Part shown: one piece after another, positions 24,873 through 33,460 of the stretch
How the letters are laid out: each line of letters begins with the position of its first letter
Position numbering within the stretch: the first letter of the stretch is position 1
Assembly (NCBI GenBank): GCA_017459605.1
Contig: JAFUCQ010000141.1
Coordinates: 1 to 41,729, forward strand
Origin: Atopobiaceae bacterium
GTDB taxonomy: Bacteria; Actinomycetota; Coriobacteriia; Coriobacteriales; Atopobiaceae
Direction of reading: 5' to 3'
Length of the DNA stretch: 41,729 nt
The notes under the pieces: model-generated
Databases searched by the model: none
What the model saw: only the letters and a program-made list of their open reading frames with translations
What the model was told of the DNA's origin: nothing
Program-made: the position numbers and the translations under genes

Positions 24873-25496
24873 CTATCCAAGGCGCTTGAGTACATCAGCA
24901 ACAGATGTCTGGTAGACGTAAATGTCAAAGTCTTCGCCGCTGCTTGACTGTCTTTTCATGAGTTGTCCGATGCCCAAGTGGTCATAGAAGCTAATATCGC
25001 AGGCATCGTCGGTTACCAGCCTGAATGTTGAACACCCCTGCTGCTGTAGCCATAAGAGAGCACAGTTCAGGAGGCGAGCTCCCAAACCTTGTCCACGAGC
25101 ACTGTCTTCAAGGGCAAGAAGCACAAGCTCACCAGTGTGTTCGATTCCTTCTTGTTGTGCCGCTTCTGCCAAAATAGCATCTTCATCGTTGGCGTAGATG
25201 TTGTCGATAGTTGAGTCGTAACCATCTGCCAAGGCCGCTGCTTTGATTTCATTGCCTTTGGCAATCCAGTGCTCGTCCTTGAAGCTAAAATCAGAACGAA
25301 CAAGGGCGATGCCTTGAAATACCCCAGCGTCAGAGCGTGCAACAAAGGAAGCTTGCGAACAGGCAAGGTGCCAGCAGAGCTCGTCTGCGCCGCACCAGTG
25401 GGCCTGTTCACTCGAGTGTTCGTCGTGCCAGAGTCTCCCAAGAAACTCTGCCACCTCCCAAAAGTCACTGTCGCAAAATGACTCAATTGCTACCAC
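24873..25496 (-). CDS. GNAT-family N-acetyltransferase
   Basis: This 207-residue GNAT-fold protein has the acetyl-CoA-binding motif A near residues 122-145 (ELVLLALEDSARGQGLGARL), with the R/Q-x-x-G-x-G signature as RGQGLG. Later it has FYDHLGIGQL, typical of motif B. The N-terminal ~100 residues are longer than the minimal fold. The acceptor substrate cannot be told. The start is GTG 25496 with GAGG just upstream. Confidence 0.85.
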   Translation of the reverse strand: MVAIESFCDSDFWEVAEFLGRLWHDEHSSEQAHWCGADELCWHLACSQASFVARSDAGVFQGIALVRSDFSFKDEHWIAKGNEIKAAALADGYDSTIDNIYANDEDAILAEAAQQEGIEHTGELVLLALEDSARGQGLGARLLNCALLWLQQQGCSTFRLVTDDACDISFYDHLGIGQLMKRQSSSGEDFDIYVYQTSVADVLKRLG

Positions 25497-25664
25497 TGAA
25501 GCCTCGTCTTTCTCTCGTGTGACATTACAATACTGAGCATATTTTTTGCTGTGGTCAACCCATCAGCTGAGGTGACAAACAGCGAAGCGTTTGAGCGAAC
25601 GACAACGGATGTTTTCGAGCACTACCTGCTGGTAAGTAGTACTAGCGATGGTTTTGTGAGAGTG

Positions 25665-25693
25665 AGGGTATCGATTCACCGTGCCGATACCCT
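25665..25693 (+). terminator. 9-bp hairpin AGGGTATCG / CGATACCCT
   Basis: A perfect 9-bp stem with an 11-nt loop, followed by GTTTAC, 25 nt before repeat-element copy 1. There is no long T-run and no plus-strand gene directly upstream. It may be a terminator, or may insulate the element. The 600 nt between the GNAT gene and tilS otherwise hold only the 196-nt element and short CTTGTCTGG repeats (25976-26012). Confidence 0.4.
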
Positions 25694-25717
25694 GTTTACG
25701 AGCATGAGATTATCGAT

Positions 25718-25913
25718 TGACACGAAAATACGTTGTTTGTGACAATTTTTAACGTTTTTCTGTGTTTTGGGGGTGCTATTTTGCTACCCGGGAAACAGAG
25801 CATTCCTATTTTTGCAGGTAAATAGCAGTCCCCAAATAAGAGATATATTAGTGGACTACGTTCAAACGCAGAAAAACGTCAAAAATTGTCAAAAGTTGCC
25901 GTATTTGCTGTCA
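25718..25913 (+). repeat. 196-nt structured intergenic element, copy 1
   Basis: Ends TGACA...TGTCA. The inner arms at 25740-25766 and 25865-25891 are complementary over 27 nt with two exceptions (one A-C, one U-G). A ~98-nt apical part carries the family core at 25770-25803 (GCTACCCGGGAAACA), a possible GTGC/GCAT stem and a GTCC (25828)/GGAC (25853) stem. It has the same length and orientation as the copies at 36826 and 41408. It could be a structured RNA or a MITE-like element; no transposase is seen. Confidence 0.85.
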
Positions 25914-26094
25914 ATACATTTGAATAACGGCGAGAACTAAGTCGAGGAACATACACTCACAGGAAAAAAGTCTATGCTTGTCTGGGTCTTGTCTGGAACT
26001 TGCTTGTCTGGGAAGGTGCGCATACTTCGAAGAAGCTCGCGCATGCCGTACAATACGTATGGACAAAAGCCACAAGCATGAAGAAAAGGTGGGC

Positions 26095-27612
26095 ATGCCA
26101 AGCGTTTCTCAGCGATACGGTACGGGGTCGGGTCGTTTTTCGTGGCCATCAGAGTCGCGTGACAATGCCCGGCGCGCCCCCGTTGTGCTTATGGTTTCGG
26201 GTGGAGCAGACTCAACCGCCCTGCTCATGCTTGCCATCAACGACACGCTCAACATCGACGATGGCAGGGGAGACGCCCGCATTGCGCGAGAGCGTCTGCA
26301 TGTACTTCATGTCAACCACTGCTTGCGCGGAATCGATGCCGACGAAGATGAGGAGTTTGTCCGAGACCTCGCTGCTCGCTATGGGGTGCCCTGTACGGTT
26401 GAGCGCATTGACGTTGCCAAAGCAGCAGAGCGCACCCACAGCAATGTCGAGAATATCGCACGAGAGATTCGCTATGAGCTGGCAAACAAGTTGGCGAACG
26501 AGCTTTCTGAGCGACTGGGAACACCGCGCTCAGCTGCTCGTATTCTTACTGCGCACACGGCTGATGATCGCGCAGAAACCTTTTTCATGAATGCCATTAA
26601 AGGATCGGGGCCGGCGGGTTTGTCGTCAATTCCGCGCAGAAGAAACCGCATTGTGCGACCGCTGCTCGACAAAACTCATCGAAAACTTTGTGATTACGTG
26701 CGTATGCAGGGCGTTATCTGGCGAGAAGATGCCACCAATGTTGACACGCACTACCTGCGTGCCTTTGTTCGCCATGAGTTTTTACCACTTGCTAAAGAGC
26801 GTAACCGTCGTGTGGTTGAAGGAATCTCGAGCACCTGTGACATCCTGTCTGATGAAGATGCCTACCTCACCCAGCTTGCTATGCGCGCGTATCGTGAGCT
26901 CGAGAGCAGAAAAACCACGGGTATGTTAGCGCTCGATGCACGCAAGCTTGCCTCGCTTGAGTTGGTGCTTGCACGCCGTGTGGTGAGGCATGCGCTTGTC
27001 TCACTGGTGCCTGAGATTCGCCTTGAGGCGCGCCACATTGCTTCAGTTCTGGGCATCGTAGCAGCTCAGGCAGGATCTTTGACGCTGCCCATGGGGCTTG
27101 ACGTGCGTGTGAGTCACGGCATGCTGTTCCTAACATCGAGAGAAGCGGCTGGAGAGATTTTGCCGCAGTGGATTGAGGTGGAAGGAAGTAGCGTTATCTC
27201 GCGAGACCAGCTGCTTGTTTCGCAGCTAAAACCAGTGCCCAAAGGCGCAGATCCCATCCAGCTTGCTCGTGAGCATGCACAGCGCAGGGGTCTCAACTCA
27301 ATTTTGCTCGACGCGATAGCGTGCGGGCTCAATGAAGGGGGAGGAAAGCTCTGGGTGGACTCTGCCCAAGCAGGAGACGTCATGTGTCCGCTGGGCATGC
27401 GTGGGCAATCAAAAAACCTCTCTGACCTGCTCCATGATGCACAGGTGCCACTTACTCAGCGAAAGCTTGTACCTATCGTACGGCAGTCTTGTGCAGGAGC
27501 CATTGTGTGGGCTGCGGGTATTCGTGCAGATGATCGGGCAGCGTGTCGTGCGGACACCCGTTTATTTGTAGAGCTTACGCTCGAGCAACGAGACAATCCC
27601 GAGCTTTGGTAA
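26095..27612 (+). CDS. tilS: tRNA(Ile)-lysidine synthase TilS
   Basis: TilS uses ATP and lysine to convert C34 of the CAU-anticodon tRNA-Ile into lysidine, so that it reads AUA. The PP-loop motif SGGADST lies at residues 35-41, followed by HVNHCLRG, the HTADDRAET segment and GSGPAGLSSIPRRR, all family hallmarks. The C-terminal TilS domains extend to residue 505. I chose ATG 26095 (MPSVSQRYG) because AAAAGGTGGGC precedes it; the open frame back to TTG 25978 runs through short CTTGTCTGG repeats and has no RBS. It heads the tilS-hpt-ftsH group. Confidence 0.93.
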   Translation: MPSVSQRYGTGSGRFSWPSESRDNARRAPVVLMVSGGADSTALLMLAINDTLNIDDGRGDARIARERLHVLHVNHCLRGIDADEDEEFVRDLAARYGVPCTVERIDVAKAAERTHSNVENIAREIRYELANKLANELSERLGTPRSAARILTAHTADDRAETFFMNAIKGSGPAGLSSIPRRRNRIVRPLLDKTHRKLCDYVRMQGVIWREDATNVDTHYLRAFVRHEFLPLAKERNRRVVEGISSTCDILSDEDAYLTQLAMRAYRELESRKTTGMLALDARKLASLELVLARRVVRHALVSLVPEIRLEARHIASVLGIVAAQAGSLTLPMGLDVRVSHGMLFLTSREAAGEILPQWIEVEGSSVISRDQLLVSQLKPVPKGADPIQLAREHAQRRGLNSILLDAIACGLNEGGGKLWVDSAQAGDVMCPLGMRGQSKNLSDLLHDAQVPLTQRKLVPIVRQSCAGAIVWAAGIRADDRAACRADTRLFVELTLEQRDNPELW

Positions 27613-27617
27613 GATTA

Positions 27618-27629
27618 GTACACGTGTAC
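27618..27629 (+). promoter_or_regulatory. Palindrome GTACACGTGTAC before hpt
   Basis: A perfect 12-bp palindrome in the 39-nt tilS-hpt gap, just before the hpt RBS. It could be a regulator site or an mRNA hairpin; its role is unknown. Confidence 0.35.
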
Positions 27630-27651
27630 CTATGGCGTGTCAGGAGGATGT

Positions 27652-28206
27652 ATGACCCGGTCGACCGACCACCCAGACGTGGGAAAGGTGCTGCTCAGCG
27701 AGCAGGATATTGAAGAGATTCTGAGTCGCATGGGCTCACAGATTAGCGCTGATTATGCCGATAAAAACCCGCTGCTCGTAGCAGTCTTGCGTGGTGCTGT
27801 GGTGTTCATGGGCGACCTCATGCGCCACATATCAATTCCCATGGCCATCGATTTTATGGCTGTGTCGAGCTACGGCAGCGATGTCAAGAGCTCAGGTGTG
27901 GTGCGCATTGTCAAAGACTTGGATACGCCTATCGAGGGGCGTCACATTCTTTTGGTTGAGGATATTCTGGACTCAGGGCTTACCCTCGACTATCTCATCA
28001 GAATGTTAGGGGAGAGAAACCCGGCGTCGCTTGAGGTGGCAACTTTTCTCGTTAAAGATGTTGTAGGGAAAACCCCAGCAATCGAGCCCAAATACGTGGG
28101 TGCTCACATCCCCGATGAGTTTGTTGTGGGATATGGTCTCGATTATGCTGAGCGTTATCGTAACCTTCCCTATCTTGGTATCTTGAAACCTGAGGTTTAT
28201 AGTTAG
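27652..28206 (+). CDS. hpt: Hypoxanthine phosphoribosyltransferase
   Basis: This purine-salvage enzyme joins hypoxanthine or guanine to PRPP. At 184 aa it is the usual length. It shows VAVLRGAVVFMGDL, the flexible-loop region MAVSSYGSD, and the PRPP-binding motif LLVEDILDSGLTL near residues 100-112. The C-terminal part has VGYGLDYAERYRNLPYLG. I chose ATG 27652 (MTRSTDHPD) because CAGGAGG sits 5 nt upstream; GTG 27637 lacks a site. The tilS-hpt-ftsH order is conserved in many Gram-positive bacteria. Confidence 0.95.
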   Translation: MTRSTDHPDVGKVLLSEQDIEEILSRMGSQISADYADKNPLLVAVLRGAVVFMGDLMRHISIPMAIDFMAVSSYGSDVKSSGVVRIVKDLDTPIEGRHILLVEDILDSGLTLDYLIRMLGERNPASLEVATFLVKDVVGKTPAIEPKYVGAHIPDEFVVGYGLDYAERYRNLPYLGILKPEVYS

Positions 28207-28290
28207 GCACTTAGTTAGACACGTACAACGCAATACACATCGGCACGAATCGAATCCATACATTTCATGTCAGCAAGGAGTTAACGTACT

Positions 28291-30429
28291 GTGGCAGACA
28301 GGAACAAACCCGAGCGTAAACGAGACTCAGAAGCAGACGACCAATTTGGTTCATCAGGCGAGCCCAAGCGCTGGCGCCCTAACGGCTCGCGGATAAGCAT
28401 TGCCTACCTGATTATCGCGGTCATCCTCATTGCATTTATAGCGTTTTCTACGGGTGTGTTTTTCCCGGGAGACCGTGTTGATATCCTTTCGACCAGCGAG
28501 TTTATGACGGCGGTACAAGAAGATCGCGTAAGTGAGGCAACCTATAAAGCCGCCAACGGCGACATCAATGGTAGGTACTGGGAAAACAGCTCAGATGTCA
28601 GCAACAAAGACAAAGCCAGTAAGATCAGGAGCTCGTGGGTGGGAACTGACAACCTTGCCGAGCTCATGACTGAACACCGAGACAAAATCGACTTCAAGGT
28701 AGACACCTCAGATGGCGGTCTATTAGAGGGATTGCTGCTCTCGCTTGTTCCGGCGCTCATTATGGTGGCAGTCTTTATTTACTTCCTCAATCAGTTGCAG
28801 AGCCAAAACGGTCAAGCTATGAGTTTTGGCAAAACAAAGGCAAAGATTCCGGTTGATATGCGTCCTAAAACCAAGTTTTCTGATGTAGCAGGCATCGATG
28901 AGGCGGTCGAAGAGCTCCAAGAAATCAAGGACTTTCTGTCTAATCCTGAGCGCTATCGCAAAATGGGTGCCAAGATTCCACGTGGCGTTTTGTTGGTTGG
29001 CCCTCCCGGAACCGGAAAGACTCTGCTCGCAAAGGCAGTGGCAGGAGAGGCTGGTGTGCCGTTTTTCTCTATCTCTGGTTCAGACTTTGTTGAGATGTTC
29101 GTAGGCGTTGGTGCGAGCCGCGTGAGAAACCTCTTCAAAGAAGCCAAAGAAGTCTCGCCCTCGATTGTCTTTATCGACGAGATTGATGCAGTGGGTCGTC
29201 AGCGAGGCGCAGGTCTCGGCGGTGGCCATGACGAGCGTGAGCAGACTTTGAATCAGCTGCTCGTAGAGATGGATGGCTTTGAAGAGGGAAGTGCAACCAT
29301 CCTCATTGCAGCAACCAACCGCCCCGACATTCTCGACCCGGCACTTTTGCGTCCCGGACGTTTTGATCGCCAGATTACGGTTGACCGCCCCGACGTCAAG
29401 GGTCGCGAGAAAATCCTGCGCGTGCACGCAAAGGGCAAGCCGGTTAACTCGTCGGTTGAATACGAAAGCTTGGCAAAGCTCACACCGGGCTTTACAGGAG
29501 CAGATTTGGCAAACCTCATGAATGAGGCAGCTCTTTTGGCGGCACGCAAGCAGCGCAAATCAATCTCGATGTCGGAGATTGAAGAGGCAATGGAGCGCGT
29601 TATTGCTGGTCCTGAGCGCAAAAGCCGCGTAATGAGTGAGAGTGAACGCGTAACGATTGCCTATCACGAGAGTGGCCACGCGCTGGTGGGTCATGTGCTT
29701 GAAAACGCCGACCCCGTGCACAAGATTACGATTATCAGCCGTGGTCAGGCATTGGGCTACACTATGTCGCTTCCCGAAGAAGACCATTTCTTAGAGACGC
29801 GTGGTCGCATGTTCGACGAGCTGGCAACCTTGCTTGCAGGTCGCGTGGCAGAAGAGCTTTTCTGTTCAGACATCACAACGGGTGCCAGCAACGACCTTGA
29901 ACGCGCAACCAAGATGGCACGCTCGATGGTTACGCGCTACGGCATGAGCGAGGCGCTTGGAACACAAGTCTTTGGTGAGGCTCAGCACCAAGTATTCCTT
30001 GGGCGCGACTACGCTGACAAGGAGAATTACTCGCAAGATACCGCTAAGCGAATTGACGACGAAGTGTCGCGTATCATGCAAGAGGCGCGCAATCGTGCTC
30101 GCAGCGTTCTGTCAGATCGAGCTGCTCAAATGCACCAAATGGCAGCGGTTTTGCTTGAGCGTGAGACCATTGACGGAAAAGCGCTCGAGTCGCTCTTGGG
30201 TGACCGCTGGGAGGCCTATCTCGTAGAAGAAGCAGCTGAGAAGCAGCAACGAAAACAACGCGCTGCAGCAGCGCTTGCTCGGCGTCGAGCTCGTGAACAG
30301 GCCGCACGGCAAGCCGCAGCGACTCATGCCGCCGTGCAGCAAGGAGCAGGTCAAACAGCACTACCGCAGCAAGCAAGACTGCAGCAAGCACCATCGCAGG
30401 GAGACTCTGCTGGAGCCGCCAATAAGTAA
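28291..30429 (+). CDS. ftsH: ATP-dependent zinc metalloprotease FtsH
   Basis: This membrane-anchored AAA+ protease degrades misfolded membrane and regulatory proteins. It has two TM segments (about residues 36-56 and 152-170) flanking an extracytoplasmic domain. The AAA+ module has Walker A GPPGTGKT near residue 237, Walker [17 protein letters not shown] and the SRH region [20 protein letters not shown]. The zinc site HESGH is at residues 459-463. The last ~90 residues are Ala/Gln/Arg-rich low complexity. The start is GTG with CAAGGAGTTAACGTACT upstream. It is part of the quality-control group in this window. Confidence 0.97.
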   Translation: MADRNKPERKRDSEADDQFGSSGEPKRWRPNGSRISIAYLIIAVILIAFIAFSTGVFFPGDRVDILSTSEFMTAVQEDRVSEATYKAANGDINGRYWENSSDVSNKDKASKIRSSWVGTDNLAELMTEHRDKIDFKVDTSDGGLLEGLLLSLVPALIMVAVFIYFLNQLQSQNGQAMSFGKTKAKIPVDMRPKTKFSDVAGIDEAVEELQEIKDFLSNPERYRKMGAKIPRGVLLVGPPGTGKTLLAKAVAGEAGVPFFSISGSDFVEMFVGVGASRVRNLFKEAKEVSPSIVFIDEIDAVGRQRGAGLGGGHDEREQTLNQLLVEMDGFEEGSATILIAATNRPDILDPALLRPGRFDRQITVDRPDVKGREKILRVHAKGKPVNSSVEYESLAKLTPGFTGADLANLMNEAALLAARKQRKSISMSEIEEAMERVIAGPERKSRVMSESERVTIAYHESGHALVGHVLENADPVHKITIISRGQALGYTMSLPEEDHFLETRGRMFDELATLLAGRVAEELFCSDITTGASNDLERATKMARSMVTRYGMSEALGTQVFGEAQHQVFLGRDYADKENYSQDTAKRIDDEVSRIMQEARNRARSVLSDRAAQMHQMAAVLLERETIDGKALESLLGDRWEAYLVEEAAEKQQRKQRAAAALARRRAREQAARQAAATHAAVQQGAGQTALPQQARLQQAPSQGDSAGAANK

Positions 30430-30467
30430 ACACCTGTGTACACAACAGACGTCGGAAGGGAGTGCCG

Positions 30468-31682
30468 ATGAGTATCAATGAGCAGAGCTTGGCATACGGA
30501 TCAAGTAAATCGCGCATCCGTGAAATCGCAGCCTACGGGGCTGCTCGTAAGGCAGAGATAGGTGTTGATAAGGTTTTCGACTTCTCGCTTGGCAACCCTT
30601 CAATTCCAGCTCCTGACGACGTGCGCAAGTCAATCGAGCGTTTAGTGGCGATGCCTGCCGCCAAGCTTCACTCGTACACGCCTGCGTCTGGCTTGCCCGA
30701 GGTGCGCGCAAGCATTGCGCAGTCCATCAATAAGCGCTTTGCTGTCGAATCAACTGAGCTTTACGGAAGTGATTCATTGGCAGAGGCAAATGACCTCTAT
30801 ATGACCTGCGGCGCTGCGGCTTCTATCACCATTACCTTAGGGGCTCTGTGCAATCCGGGCGATGAGGTCATGGTTGTCGCGCCGTATTTTCCGGAGTATC
30901 GCGTGTGGATTGAGTCTTCTCAGGCAACCTGCGTTGAGGTAATGGCAGACAGCTCAAGCTTCCAGCTCGACATTGCCGCGCTGCGCTCTGCGCTGAATGA
31001 GAACACCAAGGCGCTCATCATCAACTCGCCCAACAATCCGACGGGCGTTGTGTATTCTCGTGAGTCGCTTGTAGAGCTCGCGGCGCTGCTGACAGAGCAT
31101 AGCGAGAAAACTGGCAACACCGTGTACCTGATTGCAGATGAGCCCTATCGTGAACTTGTGTACGGTGGTGCGGAGGTGCCGTGGTTGCCGGGCATCTATG
31201 CAAACACTATCGTGTGCTACAGCTATTCCAAGTCGCTGTCTTTGCCGGGCGAGCGCATTGGTTGGGTGCTTGTGTCGCCCAGATGTGCCGAGCATGACCA
31301 GCTTGTAGCTGCCGTAGCTGGAGCTGGACGCAAGCTGGGTTTTGTGTGTGCCCCGGCTTTGTTCCAGCGGGTGATCGCTGATTGTGTTGACCTCGAGCCC
31401 AATGTTGAGGCATACGAGCACAATCGCCAGCTGCTTATGGAAGGCTTGGGCAAGCTGGGTTATGAGTTTGTTGAGCCACAAGGCGCATTTTATCTATGGA
31501 TGAAAGCGCTCGAGCCTGATGCCGATGCTTTCTTTGAGAAGGCGCGTGAGCTCGAGCTTTTGCCTGTGCCGAGCGACTCATTTGGTTGTCCGGGTTGGGT
31601 GCGCATTGGCTACTGCGTTGACGCGCAAACCATCGAGGGCTCCATGGACGCATGGGCTCAGCTAATGGAGAGTTACCGCTAA
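30468..31682 (+). CDS. Class I/II pyridoxal-phosphate aminotransferase
   Basis: This 404-residue fold-type I PLP enzyme is related to aspartate and aromatic aminotransferases. It has FDFSLGNPSIPAP near the start, the PLP-contact segment INSPNNPTGVVYS, DEPYRELVYGG, and the Schiff-base lysine K255 in SYSKSLSLPGERIGW. The final PSDSFGCPGWVRIGYC contains the carboxylate-binding Arg. The amino donor cannot be told. ATG 30468 is chosen (GGAAGGGAG upstream) over GTG 30462. It follows ftsH by 38 nt and may be cotranscribed. Confidence 0.92.
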   Translation: MSINEQSLAYGSSKSRIREIAAYGAARKAEIGVDKVFDFSLGNPSIPAPDDVRKSIERLVAMPAAKLHSYTPASGLPEVRASIAQSINKRFAVESTELYGSDSLAEANDLYMTCGAAASITITLGALCNPGDEVMVVAPYFPEYRVWIESSQATCVEVMADSSSFQLDIAALRSALNENTKALIINSPNNPTGVVYSRESLVELAALLTEHSEKTGNTVYLIADEPYRELVYGGAEVPWLPGIYANTIVCYSYSKSLSLPGERIGWVLVSPRCAEHDQLVAAVAGAGRKLGFVCAPALFQRVIADCVDLEPNVEAYEHNRQLLMEGLGKLGYEFVEPQGAFYLWMKALEPDADAFFEKARELELLPVPSDSFGCPGWVRIGYCVDAQTIEGSMDAWAQLMESYR

Positions 31683-31699
31683 GGTGCTCAGAATAACGG

Positions 31700-31726
31700 C
31701 TGGTGCTCTTCTTGTCAGAGCACCAG
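31700..31726. terminator. 10-bp hairpin between convergent genes
   Basis: CTGGTGCTCT (31700-31709) pairs perfectly with AGAGCACCAG (31717-31726), with the loop TCTTGTC. It lies between the aminotransferase and the convergent exodeoxyribonuclease gene. The T-run is weak, so termination in both directions is likely but not certain. Confidence 0.6.
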
Positions 31727-31737
31727 TCAAGCAGTGT

Positions 31738-32523
31738 TTATATCTCGAGCATGAGCTCAACCGGGCAGTGGTCTGAGCCGTATATCTCGTTCAAAATAGC
31801 AGCTCCGCGGATATTCTCGGCAATGGAGTTACTTACGATGAAGTAGTCGATGCGCCAGCCAACATTTCTCTCACGCGCACGCATGCGATAACTCCACCAG
31901 CTATAGGCATCGGTGAGGTCTGGGTAAAGGTGGCGGAAGCTGTCGGTAAATCCAGCGTCGAGCAGACGGGTGAAACTTTCACGCTCTTCGTCAGAAAAGC
32001 CCGCATTAAAGTGGTTGGTGTCGGGGTTTTTGAGGTCAATCTCTTCATGAGCAACGTTAAAATCACCGCAGCTCACCACGGGTTTTTCTTGAGCGAGTCG
32101 ACTGAGCAACTCACGAAACGACGTATCCCATGCCATACGCGTATCGAGGCGCTTGAGCCCGTCTTGCGAGTTTGGTGTGTATACGTTTACAAACCAAAAG
32201 CGCTCAAACTCGAGAGCGCACACGCGCCCCTCGTTGTCTGCTTCGGCACAGTCTGTGAAGTGGATAACCTGCAGGGGCTCTTCTCGGCTAAAGACGGCAG
32301 TACCAGAGTAACCCTTGCGCTCGGCATAGCTCCACACTTGGTGGTATCCCGGCAGGTCAAGGTCGATTTGGCCTTCCTGAAGCTTGGTTTCTTGGATGGC
32401 AAAGACATCGGCATCTAACGACTCGAAAATCTCAACAAAGTTGGGCTCTTTTTTCATCACGGCGCGCAAGCCATTAACATTCCATGATATGAGACGCAGC
32501 TCGCGCTTATCGGCACTCGGCAT
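31738..32523 (-). CDS. xth: Exodeoxyribonuclease III / AP endonuclease
   Basis: This 261-residue endonuclease/exonuclease/phosphatase-fold DNA-repair enzyme cuts at abasic sites. Visible motifs are LISWNVNGLRAV, the metal-binding Glu in FAIQETKLQ, VSCGDFNVAHEEIDL, RIDYFIVS, and the C-terminal SDHCPVEL catalytic Asp-His. The length is typical of ExoA. The start is supported by AGGAGGATTC. It stands alone on the minus strand. Confidence 0.95.
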   Translation of the reverse strand: MPSADKRELRLISWNVNGLRAVMKKEPNFVEIFESLDADVFAIQETKLQEGQIDLDLPGYHQVWSYAERKGYSGTAVFSREEPLQVIHFTDCAEADNEGRVCALEFERFWFVNVYTPNSQDGLKRLDTRMAWDTSFRELLSRLAQEKPVVSCGDFNVAHEEIDLKNPDTNHFNAGFSDEERESFTRLLDAGFTDSFRHLYPDLTDAYSWWSYRMRARERNVGWRIDYFIVSNSIAENIRGAAILNEIYGSDHCPVELMLEI

Positions 32524-32708
32524 GAATCCTCCTTGATAGACGTATGTGCGATGTCCAGTGTAGCGGCAGGAAACGTGAACTTGCGCGAGAAGACTCAGTC
32601 GTTAGCCGTATTGTGATGAAGTCATGGCTTTGTGAGCGATACACTAAAGACAGATACACAAAGATGCCTGATTACTCGGTGCAGGTCAGACAAAGACGGG
32701 AGTAGGTC

Positions 32709-33449
32709 ATGCCGATAGCAATTACGAATCCCCAAGAGGCAGCTCAAACACTCAAGCAACTTTTTGAAGAAGCTCACGGTAAGGCAACCTTCTTTGGTGG
32801 TGCGGGGGTGTCTACCGCAAGTGGTATTCCCGACTTTCGCTCGGTTGATGGTCTCTATCATCAAAAGTTTGCTTATCCGCCTGAGGTCATGTTGTCTCAC
32901 TCGTTTTATGTGAGCCACACCGAGGAGTTTTACGAGTTTTATCGCAACAAAATGATTGCTCTCGATGCCAAGCCTAATCGTGCTCATACCAAGCTTGCTG
33001 AGCTTGAGCGCGACGGCCAGCTACTCTCAGTGGTGACGCAAAATATCGATGGTCTACACCAGCTGGCAGGATCTCAGCGCGTGCATGAATTGCACGGCAG
33101 TGTTCACAGAAATATCTGCCAGCGCTGTGGGCATGTTCACTCTGCTGAGTGGGTGCTCGATCAGGCGGGAGTTCCGGTTTGCGAAGCGTGCGCAGGTCCC
33201 GTTAAGCCCGACGTTGTCTTGTATGAAGAGGCCCTCGATTCGCAGGTGATGGATGCAGCTATTCGAGACATTGCCGCATCGAAGCTTTTGGTCATTGGCG
33301 GAACTTCGCTCGTGGTATATCCTGCAGCAGGGCTTATCCGCTATTTTGGCGGGGATAACGTTGTTATTGTAAATCGTGACCCAACGCCGCAAGAGTCCAT
33401 GGCAGACTATGTCATCTCTTGCGATATTGCACAAGCTTTCGACTTCTAA
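32709..33449 (+). CDS. cobB: NAD-dependent protein deacylase (sirtuin)
   Basis: This 246-residue Sir2-family enzyme removes acyl groups from lysines using NAD+. It has the Rossmann motif GGAGVSTASGIPDFRS (about 30-45), TQNIDGLHQLAG, the catalytic His in HELHGSVH, a four-Cys zinc site (CQRCG and CEACAG), and VIGGTSLVVYPAAGLI. A deacetylase of this kind commonly regulates acyl-CoA synthetases and metabolic enzymes. The gene starts 185 nt from the divergent xth and is followed after 11 nt by folP-folK. Confidence 0.94.
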   Translation: MPIAITNPQEAAQTLKQLFEEAHGKATFFGGAGVSTASGIPDFRSVDGLYHQKFAYPPEVMLSHSFYVSHTEEFYEFYRNKMIALDAKPNRAHTKLAELERDGQLLSVVTQNIDGLHQLAGSQRVHELHGSVHRNICQRCGHVHSAEWVLDQAGVPVCEACAGPVKPDVVLYEEALDSQVMDAAIRDIAASKLLVIGGTSLVVYPAAGLIRYFGGDNVVIVNRDPTPQESMADYVISCDIAQAFDF

Positions 33450-33460
33450 GGGGCTGTTTC

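Noticed and set aside
25551-25742. 63-aa plus-strand frame between the GNAT gene and tilS
   Set aside because: GTG start without RBS, runs into element copy 1, no recognisable features.
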